5,302 nt of DNA, taken from the NCBI GenBank assembly GCA_002293605.1, contig DBDO01000215.1, positions 22,823-28,124 of the forward strand, in the 5' to 3' direction. The DNA is from Desulfovibrionaceae bacterium UBA930 (GTDB lineage: Bacteria; Desulfobacterota; Desulfovibrionia; Desulfovibrionales; Desulfovibrionaceae). Positions 1 to 5,263 of the stretch are shown here, piece after piece. Under the pieces are notes generated by a model that was not told the origin of the DNA, did not search any database, and worked only from the letters and a program-made list of their open reading frames with translations. How positions within the stretch are numbered: the first letter of the stretch is position 1; each line of letters begins with the position of its first letter. The position numbers and the translations under genes were made by a program.

Positions 1-37
1 ACAGCTCCCTTTTATATGGAGGCTATCTGTGTTTTTT
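1..37 (+). terminator. Possible weak terminator downstream of hypE, cut by the window edge
   Basis: Arms at 3-8 (AGCTCC) and 18-24 (GGAGGCT) can pair with one bulged base. A run of six T follows at 32-37 on the plus strand. The T run starts seven bases after the arm, so this is a poor match to a plus-strand intrinsic terminator. On the minus strand the same arms follow a run of six A, and whatever comes after them lies outside the window, so a bidirectional terminator for the hypE operon is also possible. The position, about 35-70 bases beyond the hypE stop, is where an operon end would be expected. Low confidence because the left half of the context is missing. Confidence 0.22.
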
Positions 38-70
38 CGTGAAGTTTCGAGTAGTAGCCACACATCCCGT

Positions 71-1093
71 TCAACAGATCCGAGGCAATTGCTCCCCTTC
101 CAGCATGCCCAGCAGGCGCTTGCCTCCCAGCGCGGTGTGCAGCACAACCTGTCCTGCTTTGCCATATTGGCCGGGGGCTTGGATTGAGCCGATACGAACG
201 GCCTCCTGCCCTTCCGGAAAACTGCGCATGACAGCCAGTGCCTCATCAGCCAGATTTTTAGGGAGCACGCAGATGAGTTTGCCCTCATTGGCCAGATAGA
301 GGGGGTCAAGCCCGAGGACGGCGCAGCCTGCCATAATGCCAGGGCGGACGGGAATGGCGCTCTCTTGAATATTGCACAGTACGCCGGATTGTGCAGCGAT
401 TTCGTTCAGAGTGGTGGCCAGGCCTCCGCGTGTGGGATCGCGGAGAGTGTGGATACTGCCGACTTCGCGTACCAGGGCCGCAACCATATGGTGCAGTGCT
501 GCGGAATCGCTGCGCGCATCTGCGGCCAGGGGCAGGCCCTCTCGGCGGGAGAGAACGGTCAGACCATGATCGCCGATGCTGCCGGAAAGTAAAATGGCAT
601 CGCCAGGCAAGGCCCTGCTGCCGGATGGGGTCGGAGAGCTCAGGACTTCCCCCAGACCTGTGGTGACAATAAACATTTTATCTGCCGCGCCCTTTGGCAC
701 TACTTTGGTGTCCCCGGTCACTATGTGTACGCCCGCGCTTCGGGCGGCTTCACCCATACTTTCGACTATCCGTTCCAGCAGGGCCATGGGGAGCCCCTCT
801 TCAAGGATAAAGGCGCAGCTCAAATATAAAGGCCGCGCGCCCAGCATGGCGACATCATTGACTGTGCCATGCACAGCCAGGGTGCCGATAGTGCCACCGG
901 GAAATTCCAGGGGGTCTACTGTATAGCCATCCGTGCTCATGGCAAGTTGGCCGGATAGGCCTTGCAGCAGGGCAGCATCATCCATAGCGGCCAGAATGGG
1001 ATTGGCAAAACAGCGCGCAAAGAGATCGGTGATCAGGCGTTGAGCCGCCTTGCCGCCGCTGCCGTAGTCAAGAAGCACGCGGGGTTCATCCAT
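71..1093 (-). CDS. hypE: Hydrogenase maturation protein HypE (carbamoyl-dehydrating enzyme)
   Basis: HypE makes the cyanide ligands of the [NiFe]-hydrogenase iron in the cytoplasm. HypF carbamoylates its C-terminal cysteine, HypE dehydrates this with ATP to a thiocyanate, and the cyanide passes to HypC-HypD. The 340-residue product has the normal family length. Visible landmarks are DYGSGGK (9-15), STDGYTVDPLEFPGG (53-67), GTVNDVAMLGARPLYLS (76-92), GDTKVV (127-132), RDPTRGGLATTLNEIA (218-233), ANEGK (268-272) and the diagnostic C-terminal PRIC (337-340), whose final Cys340 is the carrier. The fold is the AIRS/PurM-like ATP-binding family, shared with selenophosphate synthetase and PurM; the PRIC end excludes those. 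The ATG at 1093 was chosen because a CCGGAG site (1100-1105) lies six bases upstream and the protein then begins like other HypE. The frame stays open to 1258, but that would overlap hypD by 146 bases. It is the last gene of the operon in view, 19 bases after hypD. Confidence 0.96.
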   Translation of the reverse strand: MDEPRVLLDYGSGGKAAQRLITDLFARCFANPILAAMDDAALLQGLSGQLAMSTDGYTVDPLEFPGGTIGTLAVHGTVNDVAMLGARPLYLSCAFILEEGLPMALLERIVESMGEAARSAGVHIVTGDTKVVPKGAADKMFIVTTGLGEVLSSPTPSGSRALPGDAILLSGSIGDHGLTVLSRREGLPLAADARSDSAALHHMVAALVREVGSIHTLRDPTRGGLATTLNEIAAQSGVLCNIQESAIPVRPGIMAGCAVLGLDPLYLANEGKLICVLPKNLADEALAVMRSFPEGQEAVRIGSIQAPGQYGKAGQVVLHTALGGKRLLGMLEGEQLPRIC

Positions 1094-1112
1094 GTGAGGC
1101 TCCGGGTAGGGG

Positions 1113-2231
1113 TCAGAGGTTCCCAATAGCATACTTGAAATAGGCAGCGCAGCTTCCCTCGGTAGAGACCATGCAGGGGCCGACCGGATTGGCTGGAGTG
1201 CAAGCCTTGCCGAAAAGGGGACATTGGCCGGGGCTGCGTCTGCCTTTAAGGATATCACCGCAGGTACAGCCTTTCACTTCAGGCACATCCGGTAATGTCA
1301 GGCTAAAGCGCTTCCAGGCATCGTATTCGGCATAGCTGTCTTTCATGACGAGCCCGCTGGCGGGGATGAGTCCGATACCTCTCCACAGGGCGTCTGAAGG
1401 CGCAAATACATCAAATAAAATAGCGCGCGCGTGGGCGTTGCCCGTATCGCTCACAGCCCTGCTGTATTGGTTGACAATGGCAGGTACGCTTTTTTTACGC
1501 ATTTCCAGCATCAACAGGAGAGATTGGAGGATGTCCGCCGGGTCAAAACCGCCGATTACGCCAGGTCTTGCGTAACGTTCAACCATAAAGCGATAGGGCT
1601 CCAGCCCGAGAATGGTCGAAACGTGACCGGGCAGGAGAAAGGCGTCTATACCGCCCTCTTCTGTCGGCCTTTCGTCCGCCAGCAGGGCTTCAAGCGCCGG
1701 GGGTACCAGCTTATGGAAGGAGAGCACGCTGAAGTTGGGCAGGCCTTTGCGCTGGGCCATCTGGATAGTCGCTGCTACGGTCGGGGCAGTGGTTTCAAAG
1801 CCAACGCCAAGAAAGACAATCTGCTCGTCTTTATGCTGCTGGGCCAGTTGCAGGGCATCAAGGGGGGAATAGACGATATCGATAGCCGCACCCTGGGCTT
1901 TGGCCTGCTTCAGGCTTTTGCCTTCCGGACCCGGCACGCGCATGAGATCTCCAAAGGTGGCGATGCGCACCCCGTCTCTTCCCGCCAGGGTAATACAGGC
2001 CGCGATTTCTCTATCGTGCGTTACGCAAACCGGACAGCCGGGGCCGGAAAGATGCTCGATCCCTTTTGGCAGGAGGGAGCGCAGCCCGCTGCGAAAAATA
2101 GCCACGGTATGCGTTCCGCAGACTTCCATGAAACGCAAGGGGGCATCCAGTTTTTGCTCAAGCGCGTGCAGCAGGCCCTGGCACAGAGCAGGGTCGGCAA
2201 AAGCGCTGTTGTTCAGACCGGGAGTTTTCAT
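1113..2231 (-). CDS. hypD: Hydrogenase maturation protein HypD (Fe-S scaffold for Fe(CN)2CO assembly)
   Basis: HypD works in the cytoplasm with HypC as the scaffold on which the Fe(CN)2CO unit of [NiFe]-hydrogenases is built, receiving cyanide from HypE. The product has 372 residues, normal for the family. Conserved signatures are visible: MEVCGTHT (35-42, Cys38), GPGCPVCV (63-70, Cys66 and Cys69), GVGFETTAP (142-150), SFHK (171-174), PGHVS (201-205) and GGFDP (227-231). A cysteine-rich C-terminal region (Cys322, 324, 337, 344, 353, 361) fits the [4Fe-4S] site. Nothing essential looks missing. The start ATG overlaps the serS stop as ATGA, which suggests translational coupling; only a weak GGGCAG-type purine stretch precedes it. 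hypE follows directly, so both are probably made from one message. The partner hypC is not in the window. Confidence 0.97.
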   Translation of the reverse strand: MKTPGLNNSAFADPALCQGLLHALEQKLDAPLRFMEVCGTHTVAIFRSGLRSLLPKGIEHLSGPGCPVCVTHDREIAACITLAGRDGVRIATFGDLMRVPGPEGKSLKQAKAQGAAIDIVYSPLDALQLAQQHKDEQIVFLGVGFETTAPTVAATIQMAQRKGLPNFSVLSFHKLVPPALEALLADERPTEEGGIDAFLLPGHVSTILGLEPYRFMVERYARPGVIGGFDPADILQSLLLMLEMRKKSVPAIVNQYSRAVSDTGNAHARAILFDVFAPSDALWRGIGLIPASGLVMKDSYAEYDAWKRFSLTLPDVPEVKGCTCGDILKGRRSPGQCPLFGKACTPANPVGPCMVSTEGSCAAYFKYAIGNL

Positions 2232-3511
2232 ACTCTGCCCGCTGGAATGCGTTCAAGCCCATCCATATAGGGGCGCAGCGCGGCGGGCAGAATAATGCTG
2301 CCGTCTTCCTGCTGGCCGTTTTCAAGAATGGCGACCAGGGTGCGGCCAACAGCCAGGCCAGAGCCATTGAGGGTATGCAGGAATTCCGGCTTGCCCCCGG
2401 CGGCTGGCCTGTAGCGAAGGCCAGCGCGGCGGGCCTGAAAGTCTCCGCAGTTGGAGCAGGAGGAAATCTCTCGGTACTTGCCCTGCCCTGGCAGCCAGAC
2501 TTCCAGGTCATAGGTTTTGCACGAGGCAAAGCCCATATCGCCAGTGCACAGGGTAATGACGCGATACGGCAGTTCAAGGCGTTGCAGCAGGCTTTCGGCA
2601 TGCTCACGCATCAGCTCAAGTGCTGCAAAGGACTGGTCCGGCAGTGCATAGCGCACCATCTCCACCTTGGTAAATTGATGCAGCCGAATAAGGCCTTTGG
2701 CATCCTTGCCGTAACTGCCCGCTTCGGAGCGAAAACAGGGTGTTTGCGCGGTAAAGGCAAGGGGCAGCATCGCCTCTTCAAGAATGTCGCCCGCATGGAG
2801 ATTGGTCAGCGGCACTTCAGCCGTGGGGATCAGAAAATAGTCCCAGTCAGCCAGCTTGAAGAGGTCGTCCTCGAATTTTGGCAACTGTCCCGTTCCGGTC
2901 ATGGTTTCGCGATTGACCATAAGCGGGGTGAGCATTTCCACATAGTCATGGTCCCGGGTATGGACATCAAGGAAGAAATTCACCAGGGCCCGCTCCAGAC
3001 GCGCGGCCCATCCTTTGTATACAACAAAGCGGCTGCCTGCGAGCCTTGCGCCGCGATCAAAATCCAGCCCGCCAAGCGCTTCGCCGAGCTCCCAGTGTTC
3101 CCTGGGGGGAAAGGAAAATTCTCGCGGCTGACCCCACCGGTGCAGTTCGGGATTGTCGTTTTCGTCCTTTCCCAGGGGCACACTGGCATGGGGTATGTTG
3201 GGCACGGCCAGCATCCATGTCTTCAGATCACCCTCCACAGCTTCGAGAGAGCGGTCCAGTTCCTTGATGCGGGCGTTTACCTCGCCCATGCGTTCAATCA
3301 GGGCCGAGGCATCGCCGCCGCCCTTTTTAATCATGCCTACCTCGGCTGAAACCCTGTTGCGCTCGCTCTTTAAGGCTTCGCCCTCTGCAAGCAGGGTTTT
3401 ACGGCGTTCATCCAGGGCGGTGAACTCCTCAACCCGGATGGAGGAATTGCGCGCTGCAAGGGCCTGGGCGACGCTGGCGGGATTTCGTTGCAGGAGTTTG
3501 AGGTCAAGCAT
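2228..3511 (-). CDS. serS: Seryl-tRNA synthetase (class II)
   Basis: SerS charges tRNA-Ser, and indirectly tRNA-Sec, with serine using ATP in the cytoplasm. The product of 427 residues has the usual bacterial length. It starts with the typical MLDLKLLQRNP. Residues of about 30-95 are rich in charged heptads and form the tRNA-binding antiparallel coiled coil. The class II catalytic core follows: motif 1 around 193-204 (LTPLMVNRETM), the serine-binding TAE (230-232), motif 2 with CFRSEAGSYGKD (259-270) and LHQFTKVE (277-284), and motif 3 with LNGSGLAVGRTLVAILEN (381-398). All look intact, so the enzyme should be active. It lies between the DRTGG gene (51 bases upstream) and hypD (4-base overlap), an unusual but plausible operon partner for hydrogenase maturation genes. 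The start is the ATG at 3511, not the in-frame TTG at 3523, which overlaps the ribosome binding site. Confidence 0.98.
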   Translation of the reverse strand: MLDLKLLQRNPASVAQALAARNSSIRVEEFTALDERRKTLLAEGEALKSERNRVSAEVGMIKKGGGDASALIERMGEVNARIKELDRSLEAVEGDLKTWMLAVPNIPHASVPLGKDENDNPELHRWGQPREFSFPPREHWELGEALGGLDFDRGARLAGSRFVVYKGWAARLERALVNFFLDVHTRDHDYVEMLTPLMVNRETMTGTGQLPKFEDDLFKLADWDYFLIPTAEVPLTNLHAGDILEEAMLPLAFTAQTPCFRSEAGSYGKDAKGLIRLHQFTKVEMVRYALPDQSFAALELMREHAESLLQRLELPYRVITLCTGDMGFASCKTYDLEVWLPGQGKYREISSCSNCGDFQARRAGLRYRPAAGGKPEFLHTLNGSGLAVGRTLVAILENGQQEDGSIILPAALRPYMDGLERIPAGRV

Positions 3512-3515
3512 TGGG

Positions 3516-3521
3516 CTCTCC
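3516..3521 (-). promoter_or_regulatory. Ribosome binding site that fixes the serS start
   Basis: GGAGAG on the minus strand lies four bases before the ATG at 3511; the GGAG core is six bases away. An upstream in-frame TTG (3521-3523) shares its last base with this site and has no site of its own, so the ATG start is favoured. The resulting N-terminus, MLDLK, is the family norm. Confidence 0.8.
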
Positions 3522-3562
3522 AAAGGTATGGCCAGAGGTATAGAAAGAACGGGGCATTCGTC

Positions 3563-4672
3563 TTATTCTGGAATGGGAGGGGCAGGTTCCTGCCGGGACT
3601 GCTCGCCAAGGGCCTGGAGGATGCCCTCCAGCTTCAGGCTTTTTTTCGCAAGCTCAACGGCCAGACGGATTTGGGCCAGATCGCGCAGCTTTTTAAAGCG
3701 CAGAATGCGAGACAGGGCCTGGGCCGCCGTATAGGTGTCTTCTTTTACCATGAGCAAGGTTACGCCCCTGTCTTCGGCCTTGGCTCGAATCATTTCCGAG
3801 GGGGCTATGTTGCCGGTCAGGATGATACAGGGAATTTTGGCATACAGGGCCGCGAGCTGCAAGTCCAGCCTGTCGCCGCCCACGATAACGGCGCAATCTT
3901 TGTGGTTGCGCAGGTGCAGCATAAAATTGCCCACCTGCATGGCACCGATCAAAAAGCCGTTGACCATGCGCGAGGCATGGGCGCTACCGGCTACTATATG
4001 GCCGTTCAGGCTGTGAGCGAGGTCGTTTGCCCGTATGGCCGTGAGCCCCGGCTCATGACCCATCACGCCGTGCACGGCAATGCCACGGGTTTCAAGCCAG
4101 GGGATGAGCACCTTGTAAACATCGCGCATCTCCTCTTCCGGGACATCGTTCAGCACAAGGCCGAGCAGATCACTGCCCAACAGGTCTTTTAGCAGGAGCA
4201 GCCCGTCAAAATTGATGCCATCCGTATAGCGCTCAATAAAAAGCACTTTCAGGCCCAGCGTGCGCACCAGACGCAGGCCGTCCACATTGGCGAAGCGCCC
4301 TGCCGCAGGAAAGGCCGCAGTGCCGGAAATCAGAGTAAGATCTTTGCCCTCGCTGATTTTTGCATAGGCCTCGCGGATGCGGGTTAAGGTACCATCGCTT
4401 TGCCCTGTCTCTCCGGCCATGGCCAGGCCGTGCAGGTTCCTGGGCAGCATAAGGGGCGTAAGGGCATCAGCGGGCATATTTTGCCCCAGTACCTCCTGTA
4501 TGACAAGGGCATCGGCGTCTCCCAGCAGTTCATCATGTTTTTGCGGAGTCCGGCCCAGGGGCTTCATATAGCCCACGCTCATTCCGGCCTGTTGCAGCAG
4601 GATGCCAAGCGAAAAGCTCAAAAGGCTTTTTCCCGCCCTGGGCGCGGTAGACGCTATGTAGATGCCCGCCAT
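3563..4672 (-). CDS. BioD-like P-loop protein with C-terminal DRTGG domain (phosphotransacetylase N-terminal type)
   Basis: The 369-residue protein has no known reaction. Residues of about 1-200 resemble the dethiobiotin-synthetase-like P-loop domain (AAA_26 type): a beta strand and a Walker A-like STAPRAGKS (8-16), then VGYMKPLGR (33-41). Residues of about 205-320 resemble a DRTGG domain, with VVGGDRLD-like IVGGDRLDLQLAAL (263-276) and a following strand CIILTGN (282-288). This pair is found at the N-terminus of long phosphotransacetylases and in free-standing proteins, where a nucleotide-sensing or regulatory role is proposed. No phosphotransacetylase catalytic domain is present, so Pta activity is unlikely. 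The P-loop lacks the usual first glycine, and the BioD-like acidic EG position appears as SG (116-117). The tail is proline-rich. Start: the ATG at 4672 has a strong AAGGAG site; the frame is open to 4798 but that would run back through the promoter and into the terminator hairpin. It is probably the first gene of the operon. Confidence 0.85.
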   Translation of the reverse strand: MAGIYIASTAPRAGKSLLSFSLGILLQQAGMSVGYMKPLGRTPQKHDELLGDADALVIQEVLGQNMPADALTPLMLPRNLHGLAMAGETGQSDGTLTRIREAYAKISEGKDLTLISGTAAFPAAGRFANVDGLRLVRTLGLKVLFIERYTDGINFDGLLLLKDLLGSDLLGLVLNDVPEEEMRDVYKVLIPWLETRGIAVHGVMGHEPGLTAIRANDLAHSLNGHIVAGSAHASRMVNGFLIGAMQVGNFMLHLRNHKDCAVIVGGDRLDLQLAALYAKIPCIILTGNIAPSEMIRAKAEDRGVTLLMVKEDTYTAAQALSRILRFKKLRDLAQIRLAVELAKKSLKLEGILQALGEQSRQEPAPPIPE

Positions 4673-4677
4673 ATGTT

Positions 4678-4683
4678 CTCCTT
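4678..4683 (-). promoter_or_regulatory. Strong ribosome binding site of the DRTGG-protein gene
   Basis: AAGGAG on the minus strand lies five bases before the ATG at 4672. It decides this start over the in-frame upstream codons, and the protein then begins MAGIYIAS, a normal first beta strand before the P-loop. Confidence 0.85.
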
Positions 4684-4706
4684 TTGTACGAAAGAACGCT
4701 GAAGCG

Positions 4707-4735
4707 AGTCTACGGAAGGCTCCTGCGTTTGGCAA
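4707..4735 (-). promoter_or_regulatory. Predicted sigma70-type promoter of the DRTGG-serS-hypDE operon
   Basis: On the minus strand TTGCCA (4730-4735, five of six matches to the -35 consensus) is followed after exactly 17 bases by TAGACT (4707-4712, four of six matches to the -10). Transcription would start near 4700, giving a leader of about 28 bases that contains the strong ribosome binding site. It sits just downstream of a terminator, so the operon would have its own start. No operator palindrome was seen between promoter and gene. The call rests on motif matches only. Confidence 0.5.
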
Positions 4736-4761
4736 GCCGGATCCTTTCCCGCGTGCCGGGC

Positions 4762-4807
4762 AAAGAGCAAAAGAACAGCCGCGCATGGACTGCAACATGC
4801 GCGGCTG
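4762..4807 (-). terminator. Strong intrinsic terminator, minus strand
   Basis: A perfect 12-base-pair stem (4776-4787 with 4796-4807; arm CAGCCGCGCATG) encloses an 8-base loop. On the minus strand it is followed directly by TTCTTTTGCTCTTT (4775-4762), ten T in fourteen bases. This would end transcription arriving from the right side of the window, just before the operon promoter. On the plus strand no T run follows, so it is one-directional. If a promoter lies further upstream, it could instead act as an attenuator in a long leader, but nothing seen demands that. Confidence 0.75.
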
Positions 4808-4813
4808 AAGGAG

Positions 4814-4844
4814 CGGATTGTCCGCCGTGGCAGCGGCGGGTCCG
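4814..4844. other. GC-rich hairpin next to the terminator
   Basis: CCGCCG (4822-4827) pairs perfectly with CGGCGG (4834-4839) around a 6-base loop. An outer CGGA/TCCG pair (4814-4817 and 4841-4844) extends it across an internal loop. It lies directly upstream of the minus-strand terminator and has no T run of its own. It may be a second RNA hairpin at the 3' end of the same transcript. The role is unknown. Confidence 0.4.
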
Positions 4845-4894
4845 TAAACGCCATCTTCATACTCCGTTTACTCGGTGTGCATGAAGATCGCTAC

Positions 4895-4915
4895 GCCGAA
4901 AACGTGCTTTTCGGC
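4895..4915. other. Stem-loop, 8 perfect base pairs
   Basis: GCCGAAAA (4895-4902) pairs with TTTTCGGC (4908-4915) around the loop CGTGC. On the plus strand TTGTTCTT follows, which is only weakly terminator-like. It is the first internal hairpin of the 4881-5197 element. Confidence 0.5.
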
Positions 4916-4956
4916 TTGTTCTTGCCACTTGTGGCGGCACCGGACGCTTGTCCGGG

Positions 4957-4989
4957 CCGGAAGTCCTTTTCTTGGGAAAGGACTTCCGC
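4957..4989. other. Long stem-loop, 12 perfect base pairs
   Basis: CGGAAGTCCTTT (4958-4969) pairs with AAAGGACTTCCG (4977-4988). One more pair, T4970 with G4976, is possible as G-U on the plus strand only, leaving a 5-base loop. This is the longest uninterrupted stem in the 4881-5197 element. No T run follows on either strand, so it does not look like a terminator. Confidence 0.6.
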
Positions 4990-5156
4990 GTGGGAGAGGG
5001 GCGCTTGATACGCGCCGGGCCTCCGAATCCTGGCAAAAGGCGGGGAGAGCTCCGCCTTGTCGCCGGTTAGGCCTTTTACATGCAACGCTCAAAAGCTGAT
5101 GGAGAGCGGCTTTTGGCGCATGGACTTGAAGGCGGGGACGGGCAATCCCCATTCTC

Positions 5157-5186
5157 TGTCGCTGGGGGCTGCCTGCCCCAGTGACA
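5157..5186 (+). other. Stem-loop, 11 pairs with one G-U that favours plus-strand RNA
   Basis: TGTCGCTGGGG (5157-5167) pairs with CCCCAGTGACA (5176-5186) around an 8-base loop. G5161 faces T5182: this is a G-U pair if the plus strand is transcribed, but an A-C mismatch if the minus strand is. It is the last hairpin before the right terminal repeat. Confidence 0.5.
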
Positions 5187-5204
5187 AAGATTTTCATAAT
5201 ATCG

Positions 5205-5247
5205 GCGGCGCGGCGGAGAGGATGACGCGCCGCTCTGACTATTTTTT
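5205..5247 (+). terminator. Possible plus-strand intrinsic terminator just beyond the hairpin element
   Basis: GCGGCGCG (5205-5212) pairs perfectly with CGCGCCGC (5226-5233) around a 13-base loop. On the plus strand a run of six T (5242-5247) follows after eight bases. The gap between stem and T run is longer than ideal, so efficiency is doubtful. It begins eight bases after the right terminal repeat and could end a plus-strand transcript of the element. On the minus strand no T run follows. Confidence 0.3.
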
Positions 5248-5263
5248 ACTGCTTTGCCAGCGT

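Larger units (their letters stand above)
4881..5197. repeat. Hairpin-dense noncoding element with imperfect terminal inverted repeats
   Basis: The ends ATGAAGATC (4881-4889) and GATTTTCAT (5189-5197) are inverted repeats matching at eight of nine positions. Between them lie about ten consecutive, non-overlapping stem-loops: 4895-4915, 4924-4935, 4940-4955, 4958-4988, 5000-5016, 5037-5058, 5091-5113, 5134-5150 and 5157-5186, closed by the end repeats themselves. Frames open through it on both strands start without ribosome binding sites, are rich in Arg, Pro, Cys and Ser, and resemble no family I know, so I read it as noncoding. It could be a MITE-like interspersed repeat or a structured RNA. 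I have an unverified impression that similar conceptual translations recur in Desulfovibrio genomes. No target-site duplication was found at its ends. Confidence 0.4.

Noticed and set aside
1094..1258. N-terminal extension of HypE by 55 residues
   Set aside because: Would overlap hypD by 146 bases, has no homology to HypE N-termini, and a good ribosome binding site precedes the ATG at 1093.
1431..2270. Plus-strand frame of 279 codons
   Set aside because: Antisense to hypD and without family features.
2375..3349. Plus-strand frame of 324 codons
   Set aside because: Entirely antisense to serS, which has all class II synthetase motifs; a shadow frame without recognisable domains.
3488..4192. 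Plus-strand frame of 234 codons
   Set aside because: Antisense to the DRTGG-protein gene and the serS start; the minus-strand gene has clear domains and a ribosome binding site.
4673..4798. N-terminal extension of the DRTGG protein by 42 residues
   Set aside because: Runs through the promoter and into the terminator hairpin; the strong AAGGAG site supports the ATG at 4672.
4853..4888. Inverted repeat ATCTTCAT / ATGAAGAT with a 20-base spacer as an operator
   Set aside because: The right half is also the element's terminal repeat, the spacer is long, and no gene start nearby would be controlled by it.
4875..5099. Plus-strand frame of 74 codons (MCMKIATPKTC...)
   Set aside because: No ribosome binding site, Cys/Arg-rich low-quality composition, and it overlaps the same hairpins as the opposite frame.
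4868..5197. Minus-strand frame of 109 codons beginning MKIFVTGAG
   Set aside because: No ribosome binding site before the ATG, biased Arg/Pro/Ala composition, and it lies fully within the hairpin array, whose stems account for its sequence. The ATG is simply part of the terminal repeat.
5181..5200. Possible plus-strand promoter GTGACA ... CATAAT
   Set aside because: Each box matches five of six positions, but the spacer is only eight bases, too short for a sigma70 promoter.
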